Source: an uncultured Pseudomonadota bacterium
GTDB taxonomy: Bacteria; Pseudomonadota; Gammaproteobacteria; CAJXQU01
DNA: 64,000 bases
Assembly: GCA_913058255.1 (NCBI GenBank)
Contig: CAJXQU010000001.1
Location: forward strand, 1 to 64,000
Direction: 5' to 3'
The number at the start of each line of letters is the position of its first letter. The stretch's first letter is position 1. Of this stretch, positions 26,322 to 35,301 are shown piece by piece. The notes beneath the pieces were generated by a model. It searched no databases and was not told the origin of the DNA. It was given only the letters and a program-made list of their open reading frames with translations. The position numbers and the translations under genes are program-made.

Positions 26322-27980
26322 TTACTGTGCCGCTGAAATATATTTTTCTCTTAGGTGGTTACGGATCTTGATCGCTGCAAAATTCAACGCAATAATCAAG
26401 ATAACTAAGGTTAGCGCCGTTGCGAACACTAATGGACGTGCCGCTTCGACATTAGGGCTTTGGAAACCAACATCATAAATGTGAAAACCAAGATGCATAA
26501 ATTTACGATCAAGATGTAAAAATGGATAGTTCGCATCAACCGCTAATGATGGTGCTAACTTAACGACACCGACCATCATTAAAGGTGCAACTTCACCCGC
26601 CGCTCGCGCAACAGCCAGAATCAAACCCGTCATCATTGCCGGAGAAGCCATCGGTAAAACTGTTCGCCATAGGGTTTCAGCTTTTGTTGCACCGAGCGCA
26701 AGACTGCCTTCTCGAATCGAACGAGGTATACGTGACAAACCTTCTTCCGTCGCGACAATAACAACCGGAACCGTTAGAATCGCCAGCGTTAAAGAAGACC
26801 AAAGTAAGCCTGGTGTTCCAAATGTTGGAGCAGGCAAAGCTTCAGGAAAAAATAACACATCGATATTTCCACCTAAAAAGTAAACAAAAAAACCTAATCC
26901 AAAAACCCCATACACAACGGACGGTACGCCGGCCAAATTATTTACCGCGATTCGGATCATACGAGTCAATGGACCTTTGTGCGCATACTCATGTAAATAA
27001 ACGGCAGCCACCACCCCAAAAGGTGTCACCAGAATAGACATTAGCAAAACCATCAGAACGGTTCCGAATATCGCTGGAAAGATCCCTCCTTCTGTATTTG
27101 CTTCACGTGGATCATCAAAGATAAATTCACTTATCTTAGCGAAATAAAACTGGATTTTTTGCCACAAATTCATCCCATTTGGCTGATAAATTCGTCGTAC
27201 CTTAGATAAGGGAAGTTCTAGTTTTTGTCCCGCACCCGTTGAGAGTGTAATACTGTCTCGATTAATCTGTTTGTATAGTTCAATCAACTGTTCTTGAAAT
27301 TTCGCATATTCCTGATCAAGCACTGCGCGTTCTTTAACTAATGTCTCATAAGGTGCTTTTGTGATGATGTTGTCTAGCTGCAATCTTCGCTCACGAAGAC
27401 GTAATTTTTCTACTTTAAAATTCACCTTCCCGATCAGATTTTTCTCGATGTGTTTAATCTTTTCGGAAATGTCCTGCTTACGTTTTATTTTCTCTTGAAC
27501 TGACGCCCACTGCTCTTCCTCAACCACTTGGCCAGATTCTTTAACCCCATCAAGGTAACCATAGAAATCGCCCCATTCTTCACGTTCAACAACGACAATA
27601 TTTTTAGGCTGTGTTTGCTCACCCATTGACGTCGCAACAACCCACTGAAAATCCAATCCCGTCAGATCACGATTGCCTTGTTTTAACAAAAATCGTTCAA
27701 CATGCAGCATCTCGGCGGGTACTTCAATCCCCTGCTCTCGAACTCTTTTCGCACTGACTTTTTCTTGATCAACTATTTCACCCAGTAATAAGACTTTTTC
27801 TTCGACGGTCAATCCGTACTCAAAAGTAACCACTTCGCTGGGCCAAAACTGCTCCAAACCACGAGCCGCAATCAAGAGCAAAAGGCCTATCACCATAATC
27901 AGTGAAATACTCACCGCACCCGCGCTCAACCATATCCAAGGAGTACCGCCTTTAAACCATTCTGTCATTGAAGTTTTCAT
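26322..27980 (-). CDS. pstA: Phosphate ABC transporter permease PstA, extended form
   Basis: A 552-residue protein, nearly twice E. coli PstA. One transmembrane segment (about 14-36) is followed by a large hydrophilic, partly coiled-coil insert (about 45-275) and then the normal permease domain (about 290-545), with the EAA-loop segment EGSLALGATKAETLWRTVLP that contacts PstB. Enlarged PstA and PstC proteins are known in Pseudomonas, Vibrio and relatives; the role of the insert is not established. It follows pstC by 23 bases. Confidence 0.93.
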   Translation of the reverse strand: MKTSMTEWFKGGTPWIWLSAGAVSISLIMVIGLLLLIAARGLEQFWPSEVVTFEYGLTVEEKVLLLGEIVDQEKVSAKRVREQGIEVPAEMLHVERFLLKQGNRDLTGLDFQWVVATSMGEQTQPKNIVVVEREEWGDFYGYLDGVKESGQVVEEEQWASVQEKIKRKQDISEKIKHIEKNLIGKVNFKVEKLRLRERRLQLDNIITKAPYETLVKERAVLDQEYAKFQEQLIELYKQINRDSITLSTGAGQKLELPLSKVRRIYQPNGMNLWQKIQFYFAKISEFIFDDPREANTEGGIFPAIFGTVLMVLLMSILVTPFGVVAAVYLHEYAHKGPLTRMIRIAVNNLAGVPSVVYGVFGLGFFVYFLGGNIDVLFFPEALPAPTFGTPGLLWSSLTLAILTVPVVIVATEEGLSRIPRSIREGSLALGATKAETLWRTVLPMASPAMMTGLILAVARAAGEVAPLMMVGVVKLAPSLAVDANYPFLHLDRKFMHLGFHIYDVGFQSPNVEAARPLVFATALTLVILIIALNFAAIKIRNHLREKYISAAQ

Positions 27981-28003
27981 AATTAATTTCTATCCAACTC
28001 AAA

Positions 28004-30274
28004 TTAAAGCGAACTGTATTTTTCTCTTAATCGCTGACGAACAAGCTCTGCTAGCGTATTAAAGACAAAGGTAACCAAGAACAAAACTAATGCGGCAAGA
28101 AAAAGAATGCGATAATGAGTACTCGCCACTTCAGATTCTGGCATTTCAACGGCGATATTGGCCGATAGCGCTCGGAAACCTTGAAAGATATTAAAATCCA
28201 TAATCGGTGTATTACCGGTGGCCATTAAGACAATCATCGTTTCACCAACCGCTCGACCTAGGCCTATCATTAGGGCTGAGAAAATACCTGGGCTAGCCGT
28301 CAATAAAACCACCTTTACCAGCGTTTGCCACGGTGTTGCTCCCAACGCTAATGAACCCACCGTTAGATGCTTTGGAACACTAAAAATAGCATCTTCACTG
28401 ATCGAAAAGATCGTTGGAATAATGGCAAAACCCATGGCAATTCCAACCACAAGTGAGTTTCGCTGATCAAAATCTAACCCTAAATGATTTGAAACCCAAG
28501 CAGGCATATCATTATTAAAAAACAGACTTTCAAATGGCTGACTGAGTCCCATAGCAAGCAACACGGCAAACAGAATAACGGGAATGAGGAGTAACGCTTC
28601 CCAACCTTCCGGGATCGCGTGTCGGATTTTTGTAGGTAATCGACTCCAAACAAAAGCGGCTAACAAAATAAAGGTAGGTAGGAGCAAGAAGGTCAGAAAA
28701 ACGCCGGGTAAATTCCTCTCCATCAACGGTGCTAACCAAAGCCCCGCTAGAAAACCCAGAATAACGGTCGGTAGAGCTTCCATGATCTCAATCGTTGGTT
28801 TAACCATATTACGCATTTTCGGCGTCATAAAGTAAGCGGTATATATCGCTCCAAATATAGCGAGTGGAACAGCAAATAACATGGCATAAAACGCCGCCTT
28901 TAATGTGCCGAAAGTTAATGGTGTAAGACTAAACTTTGGCTCAAAATCATTACTCGCTGAAGATGACTGCCAGATATATTCTGGACCTTGTCGACTTTCA
29001 TACCAAACTTTTCCCCAAAGTGAATGCCACGAAACTTCAGGGTGTTCATTATCCACATGAATAAAATGAACCACTCCCGATTCATCCGTCGCTAACAATG
29101 CATTTGCCCGTGGCGAAACCGTTAGTAAATTGATTGTCTTGTCAGTAACCGACTCTACTAATAATTTGCGGTTTGCTGTCGTATGAAATAAACCGACGTT
29201 GCCACCTTCATCAGCTGCAGCGAAACCTTTACGAAAAAATTCTGGCGCAATGGCTGTGATTGCTTTATTACTCAAGGTGAATTTTCTAACTTTTTCAATC
29301 GTGTATTTATTATTATCGTCACGGACAGGAAACAGCTGAGTAATGTTACCACTGGAGTCTCCGATTAAAATTGAAATTCCACCGCTTAAAAATTCTATCG
29401 CCGTAATTTTTTCATCGTCAGCAACCAAGCCTAAACGATCAATCAAAACAGGCTCTTCAACATCTGAGATATCAAAGTAGATCAAGTTTCCTGACTTTGT
29501 TATTACATAAAGCTCTTCCTGATCAACATCAACTCGAAGCGACAAAACGTCTTCTCCAGAGAGATCAATTGTTGTTACTTGCCTGTCAATCTCAACCTCA
29601 TCACCGAGCATAGATTCTTCTGCAATGAACTGGGCTAGTAATAAGCGGCCATCAACCGTACCCGCCACAACGGTCGTTTGTTCGTCAGCACTCTGCACAG
29701 AAAGCGTAACAATAGCTTTACCCTCTTCATCTAAATCAATAGGTTCTTCACCTAACGGGAAATTTAGTTCTGGATAGATTTTTCTGCGATCATTTGGAAA
29801 GCTAATCTTGTAGCCATGTTTTATCAGCAGAATAGAACCATCTTTTAATCCTAAGCCAATAATTTCTTTTGCTGGGTCACCTTTACTAATTGAGGTGATT
29901 TTTTGATCCTTTAATAAAAAATGTTTTGAAAGCACCGAGCCATCTTTCAAATTAAAGAACGCTACTTCGCCTTGTGCATCGACACTTAAACCAATTTCAG
30001 CATACTCTTCCATAGCAATAGCCGAAGGAACACTAGCCAATGTTTCATCTAACTGATAACTCGCCGTAGTCTCAATCTCAGCACCTTTAAAAAGCGGCAC
30101 TACGATATAAAATAAATAAAAGAAAATTAATAGGATAGCGATAATGACACTAACGCCGCCAATCCCCATAGCCGTCTGAAACATACGGTCCTTTAGATCA
30201 CGCCAACGCTGCTTCCGTAATGTTGCCGGAGCATTGCGTGCGGGGAGAATAGTTTCGTCGATATGTTCTTTCAT
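28004..30274 (-). CDS. pstC: Phosphate ABC transporter permease PstC, extended form
   Basis: A 756-residue protein, more than twice E. coli PstC. A transmembrane segment (about 38-60) is followed by an insert of roughly 370 residues (about 65-430) whose repeated short beta-strand patterns (LSVDAQGEVAFFNLKDGS, LLATDESGVVHFIHVD) suggest a beta-propeller, and then the permease domain (about 450-756) with EAA loop VGSLALGATPWQTLVKVVL. The insert probably faces the periplasm. It starts after a terminator-like hairpin separating it from pstS. Confidence 0.93.
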   Translation of the reverse strand: MKEHIDETILPARNAPATLRKQRWRDLKDRMFQTAMGIGGVSVIIAILLIFFYLFYIVVPLFKGAEIETTASYQLDETLASVPSAIAMEEYAEIGLSVDAQGEVAFFNLKDGSVLSKHFLLKDQKITSISKGDPAKEIIGLGLKDGSILLIKHGYKISFPNDRRKIYPELNFPLGEEPIDLDEEGKAIVTLSVQSADEQTTVVAGTVDGRLLLAQFIAEESMLGDEVEIDRQVTTIDLSGEDVLSLRVDVDQEELYVITKSGNLIYFDISDVEEPVLIDRLGLVADDEKITAIEFLSGGISILIGDSSGNITQLFPVRDDNNKYTIEKVRKFTLSNKAITAIAPEFFRKGFAAADEGGNVGLFHTTANRKLLVESVTDKTINLLTVSPRANALLATDESGVVHFIHVDNEHPEVSWHSLWGKVWYESRQGPEYIWQSSSASNDFEPKFSLTPLTFGTLKAAFYAMLFAVPLAIFGAIYTAYFMTPKMRNMVKPTIEIMEALPTVILGFLAGLWLAPLMERNLPGVFLTFLLLPTFILLAAFVWSRLPTKIRHAIPEGWEALLLIPVILFAVLLAMGLSQPFESLFFNNDMPAWVSNHLGLDFDQRNSLVVGIAMGFAIIPTIFSISEDAIFSVPKHLTVGSLALGATPWQTLVKVVLLTASPGIFSALMIGLGRAVGETMIVLMATGNTPIMDFNIFQGFRALSANIAVEMPESEVASTHYRILFLAALVLFLVTFVFNTLAELVRQRLREKYSSL

Positions 30275-30301
30275 GAGCGTGATATTTTACAATCTTATAA
30301 T

Positions 30302-30331
30302 AAAAAGCCCTGACAAACGGCAGGGCTTTTT
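30302..30331 (-). terminator. Terminator or attenuator between pstS and pstC
   Basis: AAAAAGCCCTG and CAGGGCTTTTT form an 11-bp stem around an 8-base loop, ending in T-runs on both strands. Located after pstS and before pstC within the same gene series, it would let more pstS than pstCAB message be made, as is common for binding-protein operons. Confidence 0.85.
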
Positions 30332-30360
30332 GTCATTGTTATATGAAAAAATAAATAGTG

Positions 30361-31338
30361 CTATTTACTAATTATTGCTAACGCTTTAGCGGCTACTTTT
30401 GCGGGTAGAGGAATGTATCCATCTTTAACTACGACTTCTTGTCCCGTCTTAGACAACATCATTTTAGCAAACTCGAGTTCCAGCGGAGCGAGTGATTTAT
30501 TTGGGTGTTTGTTAACATAAACATATAAGAATCGGCCTAGTGGATAGTCACCACTGACAGCATTTTCAGGCGTTGCCTCGACTAAATCATCACCCGATTT
30601 TTTAGTTAAAGGTACTGCACGAACACCTGATGTTCTGTAACCAATTCCTGAGTAACCGATGCCATTAATTGACTTAGTCACACCTTGTACAACGGAGGCT
30701 GAGCCTGGTTGCTCATTAACCGTATCTTTATAATCGCCTTTACAAAGTGCTTTCTTTTTAAAGTAACCGTATGTACCTGAAACAGAGTTTCGTCCGTACA
30801 ATTGAATAGGTCGAGTTGCCCATTCGCCAGTTAGACCAAGATCACCCCAGTTGATAATATCAGATCCATTTTTACACTTGCGTGTGGCTGAGAAAATTGC
30901 ATCAACCTGAGGAATAGAAAGACCTTTGATAGGATTATCTTTGTTGACGTAAACTGCTAATGCATCAATCGCAACAGGGATCGCCGTCGCTTTGTAGCCG
31001 TGCTTTGCTTCAAACGCAGCAGTTTCTTTAGCTTTCATCTTACGACTCATTGGTCCGAAATTTGATGTGCCTTCAGTCAAAGCTGGTGGAGCTGTTGAAG
31101 AACCTGCGGCTTGAATTTGAATATTTACATTAGGGTATAAACGTTTAAATTCTTCACCCCAAAGTGTCATTAGGTTAGCTAGCGTATCTGAACCAGCACT
31201 AGAAACATTACCTGAAACACCCGTTGCTTTTACATAGACAGAAAGGTCTGTATCTACCTCAGCAGAAAAAACACTCGCTGACGTCATTAAGGCTGTGGTT
31301 ATAGCACCGACTTTCAATATGTTTTTACTAAATAACAT
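30361..31338 (-). CDS. pstS: Phosphate ABC transporter substrate-binding protein PstS
   Basis: A 325-residue periplasmic protein with a signal peptide (cleavage after FSA near residue 26) and the phosphate-binding segments [13 protein letters not shown] and [17 protein letters not shown]. It captures phosphate at high affinity and passes it to PstC-PstA. It is the first gene of the pst series and is preceded by an array of PHO-box half-sites (31391-31437). Confidence 0.95.
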   Translation of the reverse strand: MLFSKNILKVGAITTALMTSASVFSAEVDTDLSVYVKATGVSGNVSSAGSDTLANLMTLWGEEFKRLYPNVNIQIQAAGSSTAPPALTEGTSNFGPMSRKMKAKETAAFEAKHGYKATAIPVAIDALAVYVNKDNPIKGLSIPQVDAIFSATRKCKNGSDIINWGDLGLTGEWATRPIQLYGRNSVSGTYGYFKKKALCKGDYKDTVNEQPGSASVVQGVTKSINGIGYSGIGYRTSGVRAVPLTKKSGDDLVEATPENAVSGDYPLGRFLYVYVNKHPNKSLAPLELEFAKMMLSKTGQEVVVKDGYIPLPAKVAAKALAIISK

Positions 31339-31390
31339 TTTTATTACCCTCCATCGGGTTTACTGTTGTTTGATGACAAGCAGTATGTCG

Positions 31391-31437
31391 ATGACAGGTA
31401 ACAAGTGTGTTACAAAAACATTACAACTTTATGACAA
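31391..31437 (-). promoter_or_regulatory. Array of PHO-box half-sites upstream of pstS
   Basis: Reading the minus strand there are four half-sites in an 11-base rhythm: TTGTCAT, TTGTAAT, TTGTAAC, TTGTTAC (separated by AAAG, GTTT, ACAC), then CTGTCAT directly after. The PhoB dimer repeat is 11 bases, so the array could hold two PhoB dimers. It ends 52 bases before the pstS start. Confidence 0.85.
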
Positions 31438-31551
31438 GCTCTCAATTATTTTATATCGTGAGATACACTAGACCTAAAGTAGAGGCATGAAAAAGCTGCT
31501 ATGCTCTTTAAGCATTTCCTAAAATGATGATTTTTGCTACGGAATAACATC

Positions 31552-32322
31552 ATGCCTTTTACTTTATCTCATCCGGCAGCTGTACTCCCACTAAGAAAAC
31601 TACTTGGAGGTAAGCTTGTTTTATCGGCTCTAATTATTGGCAGCCTTGCTCCAGATTTTACATATTTCTTTCACCTGCCTTTTATAAGAAAAGATACGCA
31701 CTCTCTCATAGCTCTACTGTGGTTTTGTTTACCCTCAAGCATTATGGCTTACTACCTTTTTCATCTTTTAATAAAAGCACCGATATACGCATTGTTACCA
31801 ACATCATTCCAAGTACGACTACAACCTGAACAAGTATCTAACCACAAGCCAATTAATGCAGAAGTCTTAGTCTCAATCCTGCTTGGTTCATTAACACATA
31901 TAATTTGGGATAGTTTTACTCACGCAGGCAGTTCTATCGTTGAGCAGTTTCCTGTTTTTAAAACACTGCTGTTTGAAGTGAACGGCTATAAAGTCTGGCT
32001 CTATAAATTATTACAACACGGAAGTAGTGTATTCGGATTTTTGATCATATTAATATACATTTTTCACTGGTATCAAACCACAAATGCTACTCACTCCATT
32101 AACCCAGTTTCACCACCCCTAAAGCATAAAGCAGTGATAATTATAAGCTTAGTAGCACTACCACTACTAATTAGCATTTCCTTCAAGCTTAGCCTACTTC
32201 CTGAAACTTATTCCTTAACCTCTTTTCAGCCTTTCGTCGGCGATGTAGTTAAGAGTGCCTTTGGCCTCTTTACCATAGACATTATCCTGTACTCTTTACT
32301 GTTAAGATGCTTATCAAAATAA
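31552..32322 (+). CDS. DUF4184 family membrane protein
   Basis: A 256-residue polytopic membrane protein. The N-terminus MPFTLSHPAAVLPLRKL, then GSLAPDFTYF and GSLTHIIWDSFTH, are the His/Asp-containing motifs of DUF4184, which resembles the metal-dependent hydrolase YdjM/phospholipase-C-like membrane group. The function is not established. The ATG at 31552 is preceded by CGGAA and gives the family N-terminus; an in-frame TTG at 31534 is unlikely. It is divergent from pstS and not obviously part of the phosphate genes. Confidence 0.8.
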   Translation: MPFTLSHPAAVLPLRKLLGGKLVLSALIIGSLAPDFTYFFHLPFIRKDTHSLIALLWFCLPSSIMAYYLFHLLIKAPIYALLPTSFQVRLQPEQVSNHKPINAEVLVSILLGSLTHIIWDSFTHAGSSIVEQFPVFKTLLFEVNGYKVWLYKLLQHGSSVFGFLIILIYIFHWYQTTNATHSINPVSPPLKHKAVIIISLVALPLLISISFKLSLLPETYSLTSFQPFVGDVVKSAFGLFTIDIILYSLLLRCLSK

Positions 32323-32323
32323 T

Positions 32324-33136
32324 TTATTTTTCCGCAACAATATAACAAATCCAACCCGCCTCAGGAGAAGTCACTTCTGCCGGTTCGAATACTCCACTAC
32401 CCTCGCCCGTTTCTTCATCATAACCCTGCATGTGAATCGTTACTTTTGAAAAGCCCGCTTCTACTAACAACTCTCTAATTTCGGGTAGCGACCATAAACG
32501 CCATGTGTAGGTAAAGGCCTTTTTCAACTTTGAACCATCTGGGAATTTAAAATGCAGATAGCAGGTCATTTTATGATCGATAGGGTTGAACTCTGCTTGA
32601 TGCCAAATGTAGGTGAAATCATCATGCTTAGTTTTTTCTTTTAATACTTTAGGCGCTTCATATCCACCGAAGGCATCAAGAAAAAAGATACCGTCTTCAA
32701 CCAATGAATTACGTACACTTTCAAAATACTGCTTCATCGTCTTACGATCCATGAATAACCAATAACTAAAGTTCATGGCTAAAACAATATCAACAGGCTC
32801 AGTCTTAACCTCTAAAACATTCGCTTTAATCAGCTCAATACGATCTTTGGCCTTTTCATCTAAACCGCCAATATTATTTTTGCGCCCCCAATCCAAGACT
32901 TCTGTGTCTAGATCAACACCATAGGCACAATTATCTTTTCGCCTTCTTACCCATTCGCAAGCTGTATTTCCTGTGCCGCAAAAATCTTCACGAAGTAACT
33001 TCCCATCCTTACCGCGCAGCTCTGTGTAAATCTCATCGACAAAATCTATCTCGACTTCGACACATTGAACAGACTGTTGGTATAAAACATGCCTGTCTGC
33101 TGTATCAGCCATCTTTATTTTTTTAGTTTGAGCCAT
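32324..33136 (-). CDS. Class I SAM-dependent methyltransferase
   Basis: A 270-residue soluble protein. Motif I is seen as LREDFCGTGNTACEW (about 49-63), then an acidic YGVDLDTEVLDW and a DIVLAMNFSYW segment, the normal order of a Rossmann methyltransferase. The substrate cannot be read from the sequence. It ends two bases from the DUF4184 stop (convergent) and its start faces ppk. AGAGAG upstream serves as a ribosome site. Confidence 0.8.
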   Translation of the reverse strand: MAQTKKIKMADTADRHVLYQQSVQCVEVEIDFVDEIYTELRGKDGKLLREDFCGTGNTACEWVRRRKDNCAYGVDLDTEVLDWGRKNNIGGLDEKAKDRIELIKANVLEVKTEPVDIVLAMNFSYWLFMDRKTMKQYFESVRNSLVEDGIFFLDAFGGYEAPKVLKEKTKHDDFTYIWHQAEFNPIDHKMTCYLHFKFPDGSKLKKAFTYTWRLWSLPEIRELLVEAGFSKVTIHMQGYDEETGEGSGVFEPAEVTSPEAGWICYIVAEK

Positions 33137-33175
33137 AAACCACTCTCTTTATTGAACTGGATATAGATCATAACA

Positions 33176-33193
33176 TTGTAATAATTTTGAAAT
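33176..33193 (+). promoter_or_regulatory. Weak PHO-box-like sequence upstream of ppk
   Basis: TTGTAAT-AATT-TTGAAAT has the 7-4-7 layout, and its first half equals one unit of the pstS array. It lies 12 bases before the chosen ppk ATG, very close for an activator site, so this is tentative. Confidence 0.3.
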
Positions 33194-33205
33194 ATACTAT
33201 TGAAC

Positions 33206-35275
33206 ATGAACACTATTAATTTAAAAAAACCAGAACTCTATAATAACCGTGAAATTAGCTTGTTAGAGTTCAATCGGCGCGTGCTAGCGATGGCGGAAGA
33301 TAAGGATGTTCCTTTATTAGAACGTCTGCAATTTATGACCATCATGAGCAGTAACCTTGATGAGTTTTTTGAAATCCGTATTGCGGGCCTCAAACAACAA
33401 GTTGCCTTCTCATCAGTACAGACTGGCCCTGACAACCTAAGTCCCTTCGATCAACTTAAACGCGTCAGCGAGTCAGCCCATCAATTAATTGATAAACAAT
33501 ACAAAATCCTCAATGAGCAACTCATTCCTGATCTGGAAAACGCTGGGATTCGTTTTTTACGTCGTACTCGTTGGGATGAAAAAACAGCGGCTTGGGTTCG
33601 TCGTTATTATACGCAGGAAGTTCTACCTGTATTAAGCCCCATTGGGCTTGATCCAGCGCACCCTTTTCCACGCATCCTTAATAAAAGTTTAAACTTCATC
33701 GTGTCGATGGAAGGCAAAGATGCATTTGGTCGTAATAGCGGAGTTGCCATTGTTCAAGCACCGCGTTCACTCCCTCGATTAATCCAAATTCCTGAAAATA
33801 TCGGCGGAGGTACTTATGATTTTGTTTTCCTTTCTTCGATTATCCACGCCCATGTGGCCGATATTTTTCCTGGCATGGAAGTGACGGGCTGTTATCAATT
33901 TCGCGTAACGCGAAATGGTGATCTTTTTGTTGATGATGAAGAAGTTGATGATCTGTTACGCGCACTAGAAGGCCAACTACCATCTCGGCGTTATTCAGAA
34001 GCAATGCGTTTAGAGGTGGCCGATAATTGTCCATTGGATATTGCACAATTTTTATTATCTCAGTTCAAACTGACAGCCGATGATCTCTATCAAGTTAAAG
34101 GACCAGTCAATCTAAAAAGGTTGATCACGCTCTATGATATGGTTGACTTACCGGCGTTAAAATATCCGGGCTTCAAACCAGGGATCCCACAAAACCTAAC
34201 CATAGGCACAAACACCTTTGAGGCGATCCAACAAGGCGATATTTTACTTAATCATCCATTCGAATCTTTCGCTCCTGTTTTAGAATTTGTTCGACAAGCT
34301 GCAGCAGACCCCAATGTTCTCACCATTAAGCAAACCTTGTATCGTACAGGCGCTGACTCTTCAATTGTGAATGCACTCGTCGATGCGGCTCGAGCAGGTA
34401 AAGAAGTAACTGTCGTCATTGAGCTACGTGCTCGATTCGATGAAGAAGCAAATATTGAGTTAGCAAACAAACTTCAAGAGGCTGGAGCGCACGTTGTTTA
34501 TGGTGTTGTTGGCCATAAGACACATGCAAAAATGCTATTAGTTGTTCGTCGTGAAGGGCGTCGCCTCCGCCGCTACGTACATCTCGGTACAGGTAATTAT
34601 CACGCCAGTACGGCACGCGTGTATACCGATTTTTGTCTGTTCACTTGTGATCCGGACTATGGTGAAGACGTTCATAAGATTTTTCATCAGCTCACCGCTT
34701 TAGGCCGTCAAGGAAAATTAAAAAAACTACTACAATCTCCATTTACATTACACAAGACAATGATGCAATTCATTGAGCAAGAAACCGAAAATGCTCGTGC
34801 AGGAAAACCCGCAAGAATCATCGCTAAGATGAATGCACTTACCGAAGACCAAGTGATCCGCGCCTTGTATATCGCTTCACAAGCGGGAGTGAAAATTCAG
34901 CTCATTATTCGTGGCGTTTGCCTGCTTCGTCCAGGAATTAAAGGCGTCTCGGAAAATATTATCGTTCGATCCGTTATCGGTCGTTTTCTTGAGCATCCAC
35001 GTATTTATTATTTCTTAAATGATGGTGGTGAAAGTCATCTTTATTGTTCTAGTGCAGACTGGATGGATAGAAATTTTTTCCGCCGAGTTGAAACATGTTT
35101 TCCTATCGAAGATCCTAAACTCAACCAACGCGTGTTTAAACAAGGTTTAATGCTCTATTTAGCGGATAATACCCAAGCGTGGATTTTGCAATCGGATGGC
35201 AGCTACAAACGCAGCACTCCCGGAAAATCTCAACCAAAGATGGCCCAACAAATTTTACTAGAAGAGTTAGCTTAA
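33206..35275 (+). CDS. ppk1: Polyphosphate kinase 1
   Basis: A 689-residue enzyme that polymerises the terminal phosphate of ATP into polyphosphate. The N-terminus (NREISLLEFNRRVLAMAED) and the two phospholipase-D-like halves are complete, with the phospho-histidine segment HKTHAKMLL near residues 437-445 and GTGNYHASTARVYTDF after it. The ATG at 33206 is chosen over an in-frame TTG at 33200. The adjacent convergent ppx encodes the opposing activity. Confidence 0.95.
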   Translation: MNTINLKKPELYNNREISLLEFNRRVLAMAEDKDVPLLERLQFMTIMSSNLDEFFEIRIAGLKQQVAFSSVQTGPDNLSPFDQLKRVSESAHQLIDKQYKILNEQLIPDLENAGIRFLRRTRWDEKTAAWVRRYYTQEVLPVLSPIGLDPAHPFPRILNKSLNFIVSMEGKDAFGRNSGVAIVQAPRSLPRLIQIPENIGGGTYDFVFLSSIIHAHVADIFPGMEVTGCYQFRVTRNGDLFVDDEEVDDLLRALEGQLPSRRYSEAMRLEVADNCPLDIAQFLLSQFKLTADDLYQVKGPVNLKRLITLYDMVDLPALKYPGFKPGIPQNLTIGTNTFEAIQQGDILLNHPFESFAPVLEFVRQAAADPNVLTIKQTLYRTGADSSIVNALVDAARAGKEVTVVIELRARFDEEANIELANKLQEAGAHVVYGVVGHKTHAKMLLVVRREGRRLRRYVHLGTGNYHASTARVYTDFCLFTCDPDYGEDVHKIFHQLTALGRQGKLKKLLQSPFTLHKTMMQFIEQETENARAGKPARIIAKMNALTEDQVIRALYIASQAGVKIQLIIRGVCLLRPGIKGVSENIIVRSVIGRFLEHPRIYYFLNDGGESHLYCSSADWMDRNFFRRVETCFPIEDPKLNQRVFKQGLMLYLADNTQAWILQSDGSYKRSTPGKSQPKMAQQILLEELA

Positions 35276-35301
35276 GAAAAAATCAGAGCGATTTTCTTCG
35301 T

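Noticed and set aside
35274-35298. A/T-rich hairpin between ppk1 and ppx as terminator
   Set aside because: The stem is short and weak, almost entirely A-T pairs; not enough to call.
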